64,000 bases of DNA from Leptotrichia sp. oral taxon 847 (GCF_001553645.1 NZ_CP014231.1:372001-436000), one strand, 5' to 3'; shown: positions 38,713 to 49,030, counted from the stretch's first letter. Translations and numbers: made by a program. Notes: generated by a model from the sequence alone, not told the origin.

Positions 38713-39120
38713 TTTTCCTTCTTTCCAAAAAACAAAAACTAAGTGCAAAATAACATTTTTTTTACTTGTTTTTTTTTATTATAAATTAATTTTTTTGAAA
38801 TATGTTATACAAAACAAAGGATTTTCACTTTATTTTATATCATTTTACAAACTTCAAACAATTATATACAATTTTTAAAAAAAAGTAAAGTACTTTTTTA
38901 TTTTTCTTTCAAAAAACTTTTTTATTTCTTATTAAAAATTAAAAAAATATTTTGATTTTATATTTTTTAAATACTATAATTATTACATTTTTGAATAAAA
39001 CACATGTTATACAATATAAAAAATTTAATTATTAATTTTATAAAAATTAATTAATTGTACTTATTTATTTTAATTTTTTTATTCACTAAAATTTATTTTA
39101 AAACACAACTTTAATAAAAT
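38713..39120. other. AT-rich intergenic region with homopolymer tracts upstream of the autotransporter
   Basis: A run of eight T (38756-38763) and one of nine T (38769-38777), which are A-runs on the transcribed strand, lie 44-66 bp before the autotransporter start. Such tracts can change promoter spacing by slippage. I cannot assign the autotransporter promoter with confidence, and I see no gene in this stretch. Confidence 0.4.
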
Positions 39121-39155
39121 AAAAAAAGAAACTACCTAAAAATTTAGATAATTTC
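39121..39155 (-). terminator. Terminator of valS
   Basis: On the minus strand GAAATTATCTAAA and TTTAGGTAGTTTC pair with two G-T wobbles around a 2-nt minimal loop (realistically larger), followed by a T-run. It lies about 60 bp past the valS stop. Confidence 0.75.
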
Positions 39156-39213
39156 TTCAAAAATAATATACTTTTTTATTCAAAATTCTTCAATTAAAGG
39201 ACAAATTATCCAA

Positions 39214-41862
39214 TTAATTTTTATACAAATTAATTGATTCCTTAAATTTGGCAATTTTATTTTCCAACTCTTCTTTTATCCCTTTTTCTTTGTCAATAAC
39301 TTCTTTTGGCGCTTTGGACAAGAATTTTTCATTTGATAATTTTCCTAAAACTTTATTTAATTCTTTTTCTGTTTTTTCTATATTTTTTGTAAGTTTATCA
39401 ATTTCTTTTTCCTTGTCAATTAAATCATTAAGTGGTACATAAATTTCAGTAGTTTCAACTAATTTAAAGCCTACTAATTTAGGAATTTCTGTATTAAACT
39501 CATATTTTTCGACATTTGCCAATTTATCCAATATTTTGGCATTGTGCTGTAAAATATTTTTTTCTGTGTCATTTACAGTTTTGAAAATCACTTCTATTTT
39601 TTTAGCAGGTGAAACATTCGCTTCCCCTCTGATATTTCTAATTGCATTAATGATTTCTCTCAAATAATCAAATTCTTTTTCTGCTTCCAAATCAACAAAT
39701 TTTTTATCCTCTTTTGGAAAATCCGACAGCATTATTGTTTCTTCGTCTAAATCCAATTTTTGCCAAATTTCTTCTGTAATAAACGGCATAAATGGATGAA
39801 GCATTTTTAAACCTTTGTCAAGAACAGTTTTTAATACATACTGTGCAACTCTCTTATCTCTTCCTTCCTGTCCATAAACACGAGTTTTTGCAATTTCAAC
39901 ATACCAGTCACAGAAATTTCCTCTGAAAAATTCGTAAGCAAGTTTTGCCGCAGTGTCAAGCTCATAATTTTCAAAACTTTCATTAACTTGTCTAGCCGTA
40001 TTTTGTAATTTTGACAAAATCCATCTATCTTCTAACTTAAATTCCGAACTATCAATTTTTGCACTTAAATCAAAATCTTTCAAATTTGACAACACAAATC
40101 TTGACGCATTCCAAACTTTATTTGCAAAAGTCGATCCCATTTCAATTAATTTTTCTGAGAAATGGATGTCCTGTCCTTGCGAAGTGTTGTACAAAAAGCT
40201 AAATCTTATCGCATCCGCTCCATATTTTGCAATTAAATCCAACGGATCTGGTGAATTTCCAAGAGATTTTGACATTTTTCTACCAAGTTCATCTCTTATA
40301 ATTCCGTGCAAATATACATAGCTAAATGGAATTTCATCTTTTATGTAAAGACTCATCATAACCATTCTTGCAACCCAAAAAAATAAGATATCCGCTCCTG
40401 TCACAAGTGCGTCTGTTGGAAAGAATTTTTTCAAATCTTCAGTTTCCTTTGGCCATCCAAGTGTTGAAAAAGGCCACAATGCCGATGAAAACCAAGTGTC
40501 TAGCACATCTTTTTCTTCTGTCAATTCAGTTTCAACACCAAATTTTTCTTTAGCCTGTCTTTTGGCATCTTCCAAACTTTTTGCCACAAAAACTGTACCA
40601 TCTTGAGCATAATAAGCAGGAATTCTATGTCCCCACCAAATTTGACGGGAAATTGTCCAGTCCCTTATATTTTCAAGCCAGTTATAGTAAACTTTTTCCC
40701 ATCTTTGCGGAGTTATTTTAATCTGTCCATTTTTTACTACTTCAAGCGCTCTTTTAGCAAGCGGCTTCATTTTCACAAACCACTGTGTTGAAACTCTCGG
40801 CTCAATTACTGAATTACATCTATAGCAATGTCCAACCGCGTGATTATGCTCTTTTACTCCAACTAAAAGCCCTTCTTTTTCCAAATCAGCTAAAATAGCA
40901 TCTCTTGCCTCATATCTGTCAAGACCTTTATATTTTCCTCCGTTTGAATTGATATGCGCATCTTCGGTAAAGATATTTATAAATTCAAGTCCCGTTCTTT
41001 TTGCCACTTCAAAGTCATTAGGATCGTGAGAAGGTGTCATTTTTACAACTCCTGTTCCAAATTCCATATCAACATACTCATCGGCAACCACAGGAATTTC
41101 TCTATTCATAAGTGGCAAAATTACCTTTTTCCCAACCAAATCTTTATATCTTTCATCATTTGGATTGACAGCAACTCCCGTATCTCCAAGCATTGTTTCA
41201 GGTCTAGTTGTCGCAATAATCACATAGTCATCACTATCTTTTATTTTATATTTAATTTCCCAAATTTTTCCTTTTTCGTCAGTGTGGTCAACTTCATCGT
41301 CCGCAAGTGCAGTTTTATCAAAAGGACACCAGTTTACAATATATTCTCCACGATAAATAAGCCCGTCGTTGTAAAGTTTTATAAATACTTCTTTTACAGC
41401 ATCTGAAAGTCCTTCGTCCATCGTAAATCTTTCTCTTGACCAATCCAGAGAAACTCCCAATTTACGAAGTTGCTTAGTTATAAGTCCACCGTGTTTTTCT
41501 TTCCATTCCCAAGTTCTTCTTAAAAACTCATCATATCCGATTTCTTCTTTAGAAGTTCCTTCTTCTTTTAACATTCTCTCAACTTTATTTTGAGTAGCAA
41601 TCCCAGCGTGATCCATCCCTGGAATCCAAAGCGTATCAAATCCGCTCATTCTTTTAAATCTAATAATCGCATCTTGAATGGAATTGTTTAACATATGTCC
41701 CATATGCAAAATTCCAGTCACATTTGGCGGTGGGATAGCGATTGAATATCCTGGTTTTTCAGCATTGTGCTGAGCGTTAAAATATCCATTTTCTTCCCAT
41801 ATTTTATACCATTTATCTTCAATTTCGTTTGGTGAATATGTTTTATTTAGTTCTTCTGACAT
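39214..41862 (-). CDS. valS: Valyl-tRNA synthetase
   Basis: This 882-residue class Ia synthetase charges tRNA-Val and edits threonine. HIGH-type signature HMGH is at 53-56 in PPNVTGILHMGHML, and KMSKS near 530 in GRKMSKSLGNSPDP. The editing domain carries TTRPETMLGDTGVAVNP and GTGVVKMTPSHDPNDF. The anticodon-binding domain and C-terminal coiled-coil arm (DKEKEIDKLTKNIEKTEKEL) are complete. Length is standard. It is the last gene of the minus-strand series beginning at rplS, 48 bp after the helicase gene, and ends at a clear terminator. I saw no T-box leader. Confidence 0.97.
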   Translation of the reverse strand: MSEELNKTYSPNEIEDKWYKIWEENGYFNAQHNAEKPGYSIAIPPPNVTGILHMGHMLNNSIQDAIIRFKRMSGFDTLWIPGMDHAGIATQNKVERMLKEEGTSKEEIGYDEFLRRTWEWKEKHGGLITKQLRKLGVSLDWSRERFTMDEGLSDAVKEVFIKLYNDGLIYRGEYIVNWCPFDKTALADDEVDHTDEKGKIWEIKYKIKDSDDYVIIATTRPETMLGDTGVAVNPNDERYKDLVGKKVILPLMNREIPVVADEYVDMEFGTGVVKMTPSHDPNDFEVAKRTGLEFINIFTEDAHINSNGGKYKGLDRYEARDAILADLEKEGLLVGVKEHNHAVGHCYRCNSVIEPRVSTQWFVKMKPLAKRALEVVKNGQIKITPQRWEKVYYNWLENIRDWTISRQIWWGHRIPAYYAQDGTVFVAKSLEDAKRQAKEKFGVETELTEEKDVLDTWFSSALWPFSTLGWPKETEDLKKFFPTDALVTGADILFFWVARMVMMSLYIKDEIPFSYVYLHGIIRDELGRKMSKSLGNSPDPLDLIAKYGADAIRFSFLYNTSQGQDIHFSEKLIEMGSTFANKVWNASRFVLSNLKDFDLSAKIDSSEFKLEDRWILSKLQNTARQVNESFENYELDTAAKLAYEFFRGNFCDWYVEIAKTRVYGQEGRDKRVAQYVLKTVLDKGLKMLHPFMPFITEEIWQKLDLDEETIMLSDFPKEDKKFVDLEAEKEFDYLREIINAIRNIRGEANVSPAKKIEVIFKTVNDTEKNILQHNAKILDKLANVEKYEFNTEIPKLVGFKLVETTEIYVPLNDLIDKEKEIDKLTKNIEKTEKELNKVLGKLSNEKFLSKAPKEVIDKEKGIKEELENKIAKFKESINLYKN

Positions 41863-41910
41863 CTTGTCCTCCTATTTTTTTCTATTTTTCATTTTTTTAT
41901 TATACTACAT

Positions 41911-44900
41911 TTATCCTAATAATTCCATAAGTTCTTTATCACTCATCTCAAATAGCGCTTTTTCACCATCTTTATTTTCCAAAAGATTTTCACTTAACTG
42001 CCTTTTTTTCTCCTGAATTTTTATAATTTTTTCTTCAATCGTCCCCTCTGTTACAAGTTTTATAACCTGCACACTTTTTTTCTGCCCAATTCTATAGGCC
42101 CTGTCACTCGCCTGGTTTTCCACCGCAATATTCCACCAAGGGTCGTAGTGAATTACAACATCCGCTCCAACAAGGTTAAGCCCTGTTCCTCCAGCTTTTA
42201 GTGAAATTAGCACAACTTGCTTTTCCCCAACATTAAATCTGTTACAAATTTCCACTCTCTCTTTGGACTTTACATTTCCATCGATGTAAAAATACTCAAT
42301 TCCCATATTTATAAGTTCTTTTTCAATTTCTTTTAGCGTTCCCACGAACTGAGAAAAAATCAAAAGTCTATGTCCATTTTCAGTAATATCTGGCATCAAA
42401 TCTTTTAAAACTTCAATTTTAGCCACTTCTCCACTGTAATCTTCCTTAAATAAAGCTGGAGAATTACAAATTTGACGAAGTTTTGTCAAAATTGCAAGAA
42501 TTTTTATTCGATTATTTTCATTTCTATCAAATTTCTTCATTTCTTTTTTTGCCTGTTTTACATATGACAAATAAAGCTGTTTTTGTTCACTGCTAAGAGT
42601 TACATACACATTTGATTCCATTTTTTCTGGAAGTTCAGTAAGCACTTCTTTTTTTGTTCTTCGCAACAGAAATGGAGATATTATTTCTCTCAAATTATTT
42701 ATTTTTGAAGAATTTGGATCTGCAATCGCTTCTTTGTAAGTTCTTTTAAATTTAGCAAGAGTATCCAAATACCCTGGAATGACAAAGTCAAAGATTGACC
42801 ATAATTCCAGAATATTATTCTCCACAGGAGTTCCTGTAAGTGCAAAATTTACTTTGCTGTTAATTTTCATAACAGCTTTTTTAATCTGTGAAGTAGTGGT
42901 TTTGATATTTTGCGCTTCATCTAGTACAACGACGTCAAAAATTCTATTTTTATATTCTTCTATGTCGTTTCTAAGCGCCTGATACGTTGTTATCAAAAAT
43001 CCACTTTTCTGACTTGCGATAATTTTTTTTCTTCTGCTTGCCACACCTTCCACAAGAATTGGAGTAATTCCAGTAAACTTAACAATTTCTTCCTTCCAGT
43101 TGTAAAGCAGCGAACTTGGTACGATGATAAGTCCCAAAAAATTTTTGTTTTCCTGATAAGCTTCATTTAACAAAGAAATTGTCTGAAGCGTTTTTCCAAG
43201 CCCCATGTCATCCGCCAATATTCCTCCAAATCCAATATCGTACATATTTTTTAACCAGTTAAATCCCAATTTCTGATACGGAAACAAGCTCACTTTTATA
43301 TTTTTCGGCTCAACTTCCTTTCGATTCTTTATTTTATGAAAAAGCTCCTTAAACTCGTCTAATTTTTCCAAATCTTCTCTAATATTCTTAGAAATTTGTG
43401 CCAATTGCAGCGCTTTTACTTTGGAAATCCTATTTTTTCCAACTTTTATATTTCCAATTGAATCAACAATTCCAAGCAGCTCTTCCATACTTTTATTTGC
43501 GATTTTAACAAGTTCTCCGCTTGATAGCATTATAAATTTTTTCTCTTTTTTAATCGCTTCTGTAACAATTTCCACATCTTGCGGCTTAATTCCCTCTATT
43601 TCAAAATTTACGTCCAAAAAATTATTACTTGCTTTTTTTATCTCAATTCCAACATTGATATTTCTCGCATTTTTTATTTTATTTTCCAAATGAATTTTCA
43701 CTTTATCCGAATATTTTTTATCAATTATTTCAGAAATTTTACTCAATCCTTCATAATTTAAAATATACGTATCCTTGGTAAAATTTGGATCTGAAATTGT
43801 AAAATTTCCGATAAGCTTTTCCAATTTTTCAAAAAGTTTGACATTTCTTCTAGGTATAAAATATTTGTCTCCTTTCTTTATTGCACAAACTGTATTTGAA
43901 ATATTGACTCTCACAATTTCATCTTCTTCAGTTTCCAGTACGAAAATGTCAATTTTCCCATCTTCTTCGATATATTCAGCAATACTTATATTTTCAAGTT
44001 CAAATATTTTTTGTAGTTTTTTACTTTCCTTCTTTGGCAATAGATTAATTAATTCTGAATCAATATAATCAAACTTTTTTAAAAATTTATCTTCACCCTC
44101 CGACATTTTAAATATTTTAGTGGTATCGTTTTCAAAATGATAAAAAGGACTTGTCTCATTAATTTTCTCAATTTCCCGCATTTTAATTTTACCGTTTTCA
44201 AAAATAAATATTGGTTCATAATTGGGCATAATTTGTTTTGTATCCCCCAAAATCAGAAAATCTTTTCCTTTTTCCATCGCAAAAAGAAGCTTATCTAAAA
44301 GCATGTCATACATCTTTAGTCCTTTTTTGTCCTTTATTCCATTTTCAATCACGCTTTGAATCTCGATACTATATTCATAAATTGCTAAAATAATATTTTT
44401 ATTTATTTCGTTAAAATAGCATTTTTCAGGTTCATACTTAACTTTAGAAGTTATTTCAAAACTTTCTTCCAAAACTACTGCTTTGCAAAATTTTATAATA
44501 TCTTTAACATAATAAGTTTTTTGAAATCCCGTTTTTATTCTTAGAATATAATCTGGAATATTGTTTTCCTGATTGTAGTCATAGCCGTATTTATAGTCGC
44601 TGTAATTCCCTTCATCAATTTCCACTTCCAGTCTTAGCTCTTTTTTATCTTTGTTTAAGATTTTTTCTTTTTGAATGTGAAAATTATAAATTTCATTTAT
44701 TTTTTCACTTATATTTTTGGTATTTTCTAAATTTTCTGCATTATTAAAGTTTTTATCTTCTAAAAATTCCAAATTTTCTTTTTCATTTTTGGAGATTTTT
44801 TCACTTTCTTCAGTTGCAACAAAAATCTCTGCTTTTTTATTTTTTTTCAAAATTTTTTTATCATTTTTTTGAAATTTTATTTTTCTTTTGTTTTCTTCAA

Positions 44901-45318
44901 ATTCTTCAATTTTTTTCTTTTTATTTTTTTCAACTTCTGTTTTCTTATTTTCTTCCTCAAAATCATCTTCAAACAATACCTCAAAATCGTCCGTTCCGAC
45001 AATGTTATTAATTTTTTCAGATTTGTCCGCCATCAAGCACAACACCACAATATGTTTACAAGCTCCGTGCTGCTTGTTATTCTGAAAAAACATACAGTCG
45101 CAAGTCGCTTCTTCAAGCTCGGCCGTTTTCTGATTTAGCGTAAGAGATGTATGATAAAGTTTATTTTCCTGAAATTCCCCATCTAACGTAACAAGATTTC
45201 CGTCTGCATAAAGTGCCGTAATTCCTCCAATTTTTTTCTTATAGTACTCTAGTCCAATTAAATAAATTGTCGGTGTAAATTTTTCTTTTAGCTTCATTAA
45301 AATATTATTTTTTCTCAT
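41911..45318 (-). CDS. SWIM zinc-finger SNF2-family helicase
   Basis: This 1,135-residue protein has an N-terminal SWIM zinc finger (CDC at 73-75 and CKH at 87-89), a long Lys/Glu-rich linker (about 110-220), the bacterial SNF2-associated domain and a C-terminal Swi2/Snf2 ATPase. Helicase motifs include SLFPYQKLGFNWL, the Walker A ADDMGLGKTLQT near residue 704, VVLDEAQNIK near 797, ALTGTPVENN, FLLRRTK and VIHYDPWWNIAVENQASDRA. It is expected to translocate on DNA or remodel protein-DNA complexes. Cellular role in bacteria is poorly known. It sits between rimI (32-bp gap) and valS in an apparent operon. Confidence 0.93.
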   Translation of the reverse strand: MRKNNILMKLKEKFTPTIYLIGLEYYKKKIGGITALYADGNLVTLDGEFQENKLYHTSLTLNQKTAELEEATCDCMFFQNNKQHGACKHIVVLCLMADKSEKINNIVGTDDFEVLFEDDFEEENKKTEVEKNKKKKIEEFEENKRKIKFQKNDKKILKKNKKAEIFVATEESEKISKNEKENLEFLEDKNFNNAENLENTKNISEKINEIYNFHIQKEKILNKDKKELRLEVEIDEGNYSDYKYGYDYNQENNIPDYILRIKTGFQKTYYVKDIIKFCKAVVLEESFEITSKVKYEPEKCYFNEINKNIILAIYEYSIEIQSVIENGIKDKKGLKMYDMLLDKLLFAMEKGKDFLILGDTKQIMPNYEPIFIFENGKIKMREIEKINETSPFYHFENDTTKIFKMSEGEDKFLKKFDYIDSELINLLPKKESKKLQKIFELENISIAEYIEEDGKIDIFVLETEEDEIVRVNISNTVCAIKKGDKYFIPRRNVKLFEKLEKLIGNFTISDPNFTKDTYILNYEGLSKISEIIDKKYSDKVKIHLENKIKNARNINVGIEIKKASNNFLDVNFEIEGIKPQDVEIVTEAIKKEKKFIMLSSGELVKIANKSMEELLGIVDSIGNIKVGKNRISKVKALQLAQISKNIREDLEKLDEFKELFHKIKNRKEVEPKNIKVSLFPYQKLGFNWLKNMYDIGFGGILADDMGLGKTLQTISLLNEAYQENKNFLGLIIVPSSLLYNWKEEIVKFTGITPILVEGVASRRKKIIASQKSGFLITTYQALRNDIEEYKNRIFDVVVLDEAQNIKTTTSQIKKAVMKINSKVNFALTGTPVENNILELWSIFDFVIPGYLDTLAKFKRTYKEAIADPNSSKINNLREIISPFLLRRTKKEVLTELPEKMESNVYVTLSSEQKQLYLSYVKQAKKEMKKFDRNENNRIKILAILTKLRQICNSPALFKEDYSGEVAKIEVLKDLMPDITENGHRLLIFSQFVGTLKEIEKELINMGIEYFYIDGNVKSKERVEICNRFNVGEKQVVLISLKAGGTGLNLVGADVVIHYDPWWNIAVENQASDRAYRIGQKKSVQVIKLVTEGTIEEKIIKIQEKKRQLSENLLENKDGEKALFEMSDKELMELLG

Positions 45319-45350
45319 TTTTCTCCCTTACTTCTCTCAAATTAAAATTA

Positions 45351-45872
45351 TTATTTTTTAATTTTCAGTACCATTATTGACGCATCTTCATTTTCCCCAT
45401 AATAGTTTTTTCGCACAGATATTTTTTCAAACCCTGTTTTTTCATACAATCTTATTGCACGAGAGTTTTTTTCATTCACTTCTAAAAAAATGTTTTTTCC
45501 AAAAAAATTTATCTCGCTAGAAACACCATTTTCTATTTTATAAAAAAACAAATCTTTTATAGAACTTTCCAAAAGAATTTTTCCCAGACCCTTACCTTGA
45601 AAAGTTTTTAAAATAGCAATTTCAAATATATCCGTGTTCTCTATTGTACCATAAAATACAATGTATCCCAAAATTTTTTTTATCTTTTTTTCCAAAAACA
45701 ATTTTTCAGTTTCAAAAATTTCACATATTTTTTTTTCTTTGTCATCTATAAAATCAAATAAGCAGTATATAGCATACTGCTTATTAAATATCATCTCAGA
45801 AAAATATTCAACTTTAACTTTCTTAAAAAAATTTTCGTTGTGAATTTCCACCAATTTTTCCAAAATTTTCAT
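45351..45872 (-). CDS. rimI: RimI-like GNAT acetyltransferase
   Basis: This 173-residue GNAT protein carries IAILKTFQGKGLGKILLESS, the motif-A acetyl-CoA loop (Q-x-x-G-L-G) near 90-109, and FLEVNEKNSRAIRLYEKTGF, the RimI-type motif B. RimI acetylates the N-terminus of ribosomal protein bS18. Residues before the core are more diverged and Lys/Phe-rich than usual. The ATG lies 1 bp after the lepB stop, so translation is coupled. A general GNAT enzyme is the alternative, but the order lepB-rimI supports the call. Confidence 0.78.
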   Translation of the reverse strand: MKILEKLVEIHNENFFKKVKVEYFSEMIFNKQYAIYCLFDFIDDKEKKICEIFETEKLFLEKKIKKILGYIVFYGTIENTDIFEIAILKTFQGKGLGKILLESSIKDLFFYKIENGVSSEINFFGKNIFLEVNEKNSRAIRLYEKTGFEKISVRKNYYGENEDASIMVLKIKK

Positions 45873-45873
45873 T

Positions 45874-47532
45874 TTACATTAGTCCTATTCTGTTTAATGG
45901 CCACCATCTAAGAAGCAATTCACCTCTTATACGTTTTTTTGCAACTAAACCAAAATATCTTGTGTCCATGCTGTTTGCCGTATTATCCCCCATAGCCATA
46001 TAGTAATCTTCGTCAAGCGTTATAGTTTCACCATTTAAAAGTTTTGTAAATAACTCGTCATCATATTTAAAGTCCATAATAGGCATTACCATTTCAGGTC
46101 TACCTTCAACTTTTAATAAAAAAGTATAATAATTTTCGGCATTGTTTACGTCATCATTTCCAATTATATCTTTAAAATTTTTGGTTGTATTAACGGTTTG
46201 TAAAAATTCTTTTCCAGTCATAGTTTTATAATTTTCTCCAAAATTAAATTTTTCCCAGTCAATGTCAAAAATTCTCTCGTTATAAATTGTCATATTTTTC
46301 GATTTTGGGATTGCTATAATTTTATCCAATTTAACTTTATCACCTTTTTTTGGAATATAAATTTTGTTGTTTCCCATAAGTCCTTCTGGAAGATAATTTT
46401 TCTCAGGTTTAAGTTTCGCCAAAACTTGTGATTTTTCACCATTTATGAGCATTTCTCCTCCGACACTTTTCACTTTTAAGCTGTTAAACGCCTTTGTATC
46501 CGCATAATATTTTTTCTCAGCATCTTTAAATGATTTTTTATCCGGAAATTGATTTATGTCAGGATAAAATGGTTGGTTATCCACATTTGCCAACATAAAT
46601 GACTTTAAATCCTGTTGTCCTTTTGAAATTTGAAGCGTATTTCCAGGTGCTCCAACTATTCTTTTAGTAAACATCAATTTGTTATTTACAGGCTCTCTAA
46701 AAGCTATAATTTGTCCAACTTTAGGCGGCTCAAATCTATATTTTATCATATTTGCAAAAACTCTGTCTTTTACTGCGATCGTTGGCTCCATCGAACCTGT
46801 CGGGATGACAAAGTTTCCAAGATAAAAAGTTTGAATCAAAAATACCAGAACTATCGCAAGAACAGTGTTATTAATTCTTGTAAAAGCTTTTCCAAGGCTA
46901 CTTTTTTTTCTTTTTTCCCGTGCCACTACTTCTTCAGTCGTAATATTTTTGTCATTAAATATTTTTTTGAAAATTTCCTGTGTTGATTCATTTTTAATTT
47001 TTGCTTCAGTCAACATCTTATCAAGCTTCTTATTATTCTGTGCAATTTCTTTTAAAATCGACTGCTCTGTTACTTTTTCTTTTGCCGGCTTTCTCAAAAA
47101 ATATACAAGCAATAGCGATAACACAACATTTATTGCAAGATAAACATAATACTTCGTATCTAAAATATTAAACATCGCTTTTCCTAAAAAAAGCATTACC
47201 ACATTTCCCAAAAAAATCCATTCGTGCTGCTCTCTCAAAACATAAAAAACTAAATTTAATAAAAAAATTCCGTAAATCCCTACAATTTTTATTTTAATGA
47301 CATCGTCAGGTGTTCTATCAACAATTGAAAAAAACAGCACAGTTATGACTAAACCTATAATAGTCAAAAAATTTCCTAAAAAAAGCTGATTATTTTCTTC
47401 TACATCAATATTTTTAAGTATTCCATCTTCTTTTTCTCTCAAAAAACTCATCACTTTCTTTTCTCTAAAAAAGAAATACAACAGACACAATGTAGCAATT
47501 ACATAAAATGCTACCCATAATACTATATTCAC
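45874..47532 (-). CDS. lepB: Signal peptidase I, enlarged form
   Basis: This 552-residue S26 serine protease removes signal peptides at the periplasmic face. The catalytic Ser lies in PTGSMEPT (near 245) and the Lys in FTKRIVGAPGN (near 288). Box E is MGDNTANSMDTRYFGLV (near 515), and the C-terminus is LRWWPLNRIGLM. The protein is about twice the usual length. It has an extra N-terminal membrane domain of about five helices plus a charged coiled segment (residues 1-215), and an insertion of roughly 200 residues between the Lys box and box E. It follows rplS and precedes rimI. Confidence 0.93.
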   Translation of the reverse strand: MNIVLWVAFYVIATLCLLYFFFREKKVMSFLREKEDGILKNIDVEENNQLFLGNFLTIIGLVITVLFFSIVDRTPDDVIKIKIVGIYGIFLLNLVFYVLREQHEWIFLGNVVMLFLGKAMFNILDTKYYVYLAINVVLSLLLVYFLRKPAKEKVTEQSILKEIAQNNKKLDKMLTEAKIKNESTQEIFKKIFNDKNITTEEVVAREKRKKSSLGKAFTRINNTVLAIVLVFLIQTFYLGNFVIPTGSMEPTIAVKDRVFANMIKYRFEPPKVGQIIAFREPVNNKLMFTKRIVGAPGNTLQISKGQQDLKSFMLANVDNQPFYPDINQFPDKKSFKDAEKKYYADTKAFNSLKVKSVGGEMLINGEKSQVLAKLKPEKNYLPEGLMGNNKIYIPKKGDKVKLDKIIAIPKSKNMTIYNERIFDIDWEKFNFGENYKTMTGKEFLQTVNTTKNFKDIIGNDDVNNAENYYTFLLKVEGRPEMVMPIMDFKYDDELFTKLLNGETITLDEDYYMAMGDNTANSMDTRYFGLVAKKRIRGELLLRWWPLNRIGLM

Positions 47533-47581
47533 TAATTTTCCCCTTTCTCTCTCATTTTTTTATTTTTATTACAGTTCTAAC

Positions 47582-47615
47582 CTAAAAAGAAAAAGCTAGC
47601 AAAAATATGCTAGCT
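47582..47615 (-). terminator. Terminator between rplS and lepB
   Basis: On the minus strand AGCTAGCA, a 6-nt loop and TGCTAGCT form a perfect 8-bp stem (47594-47615), followed by TTTTCTTTTT. It ends rplS transcription at least partly, so lepB may depend on read-through or its own promoter. Confidence 0.8.
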
Positions 47616-47621
47616 GGCTTG

Positions 47622-47981
47622 CTATTTTCTAATTTCTTTAATTCTAGCAGCTTTTCCTGATAAATTTCTTAAATAATACAATTTAGATCTTCTTACTTTA
47701 CCAATTCTCTTAACTTCAATTTTTTCGATTAATGGTGAATTTAAAGGAATGATTCTTTCTACACCGATTCCAGAAGACACTTTTCTAACTGTGAAGTTTT
47801 TAGCAACGCTTCCTCCACTTACTCTGATTACTACACCTTCAAAAACCTGTATTCTTTCTTTGTTTCCTTCTTTTACTTTGTAGTGAACAGCAACTGTATC
47901 TCCAGATTTAAACTGAGGTACATCAGCTTTCAAATAATCTTTTTCTACTAATTCAATTAATTTCTCTTTCAAGAAATTCAC
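47622..47981 (-). CDS. rplS: Ribosomal protein bL19
   Basis: This 119-residue 50S protein lies at the subunit interface. It is a textbook bL19: [72 protein letters not shown] and the basic tail [23 protein letters not shown] follows AAGGGAG. It has its own promoter and a leader of about 100 nt. Confidence 0.97.
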   Translation of the reverse strand: MNFLKEKLIELVEKDYLKADVPQFKSGDTVAVHYKVKEGNKERIQVFEGVVIRVSGGSVAKNFTVRKVSSGIGVERIIPLNSPLIEKIEVKRIGKVRRSKLYYLRNLSGKAARIKEIRK

Positions 47982-48117
47982 TCCCTTCTTTTTTAAACAT
48001 TCTTTTTATCTATACCAATTTTTCAAAATATAAAATAAAAACTGGTAGCAACAATAAAAGAGGAATATTCATTTTTTATAACTCAAATAGTATACCATAT
48101 TTATTTTTATTTTTCAA
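47982..48117 (-). promoter_or_regulatory. rplS promoter and leader
   Basis: On the minus strand TTGAAA (48117-48112), a 17-nt spacer and TATACT (48094-48089), extended by TGG, make a strong promoter. The leader of about 100 nt contains a CTACCA...TGGTATAG hairpin, which could be a site for ribosomal-protein autoregulation; no known L19 leader consensus was checked. Confidence 0.55.
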
Positions 48118-48190
48118 TTTAAATAACAAAAAAAATATAATTTTTTTTAACTTTAATAATTTATTTTCATTTTTTCTGTATTAAAAAAAA

Positions 48191-49015
48191 TTAACCATTG
48201 TTTTTTGAATTATATCCAAAAACATAATCTAAATTGATATTTTTCATTGAATTAAAGATACTTTGCTTTATCCCTGGATTTTTTTCTTCCAAAATTGCTA
48301 GCATATTCTTAATTTCTTTTCTCTTGCTAGAAGTTTTACCCGCTTCAATTGTACATCCACAATTCATTGCTCTAATTCCATTTGTTCTTGTGTAATCAAT
48401 GATATCACTTTCCTTAACATAGATTAACGGTCTTATAAGTTCCAATTTTCCTGAAGTTGATAAAACCTTCGGAGTCATCGTCTTTAATGTTCCTCCATAA
48501 AACATATTTATTAACGTTGTTTCAATGACATCATCAAAATGATGTCCCAATGTAAGTTTGTTAAATCCCATTTCTTCAACTTTTGTATAAAGTATCCCAC
48601 GACGCATTTTAGCACATAGAAAGCACGGATAATCCTTAGCTTTTTCATTTGCCACTTTCCAAATGTTTGTAGTTATAATTTCACAATCAATATTTAATTT
48701 TTTTAAATTATTTTTAAAATTATTTAAATCATCTTCCCTAAATCCTGGATTTAAACTAACAGCTTTAAACTCAAAATTTCTTCTTCTGTCTTTTTTCAAT
48801 TCATGAAATAATTTTGCTAAGAGTAAACTGTCCTTCCCTCCTGAAACTCCAATCGCAATTTTATCGCCATCTTTAACCATATCAAAATCATTTACAGCTT
48901 TTAAGAATTTTGACCAGATAGTTTTTTTATACGCCGTAGTTATGCTTTTTTCAATTTCGACAACATTTTTCATAGGTCCATCGGGTATAACCGCATCGCA
49001 ATGTAAATTTATCAT
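48191..49015 (-). CDS. TtcA-like tRNA sulfurtransferase
   Basis: This 274-residue PP-loop ATPase has SGGKDS at 58-63 for tRNA adenylation. CxxC at 131-134 (YPCFLCAKM) and CGC at 219-221 are the expected Fe-S cluster and sulfur-transfer cysteines. GHHFDDVIETTLINMFYGGT is typical of TtcA, which makes 2-thiocytidine at tRNA position 32. Paralogues of the same fold modify other positions, so the target is inferred. ATG 49015 follows AAGGA. It begins 15 bp after the TPR gene on the same strand. Confidence 0.85.
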   Translation of the reverse strand: MINLHCDAVIPDGPMKNVVEIEKSITTAYKKTIWSKFLKAVNDFDMVKDGDKIAIGVSGGKDSLLLAKLFHELKKDRRRNFEFKAVSLNPGFREDDLNNFKNNLKKLNIDCEIITTNIWKVANEKAKDYPCFLCAKMRRGILYTKVEEMGFNKLTLGHHFDDVIETTLINMFYGGTLKTMTPKVLSTSGKLELIRPLIYVKESDIIDYTRTNGIRAMNCGCTIEAGKTSSKRKEIKNMLAILEEKNPGIKQSIFNSMKNINLDYVFGYNSKNNG

Positions 49016-49030
49016 TCCTTATTTCCTTTT

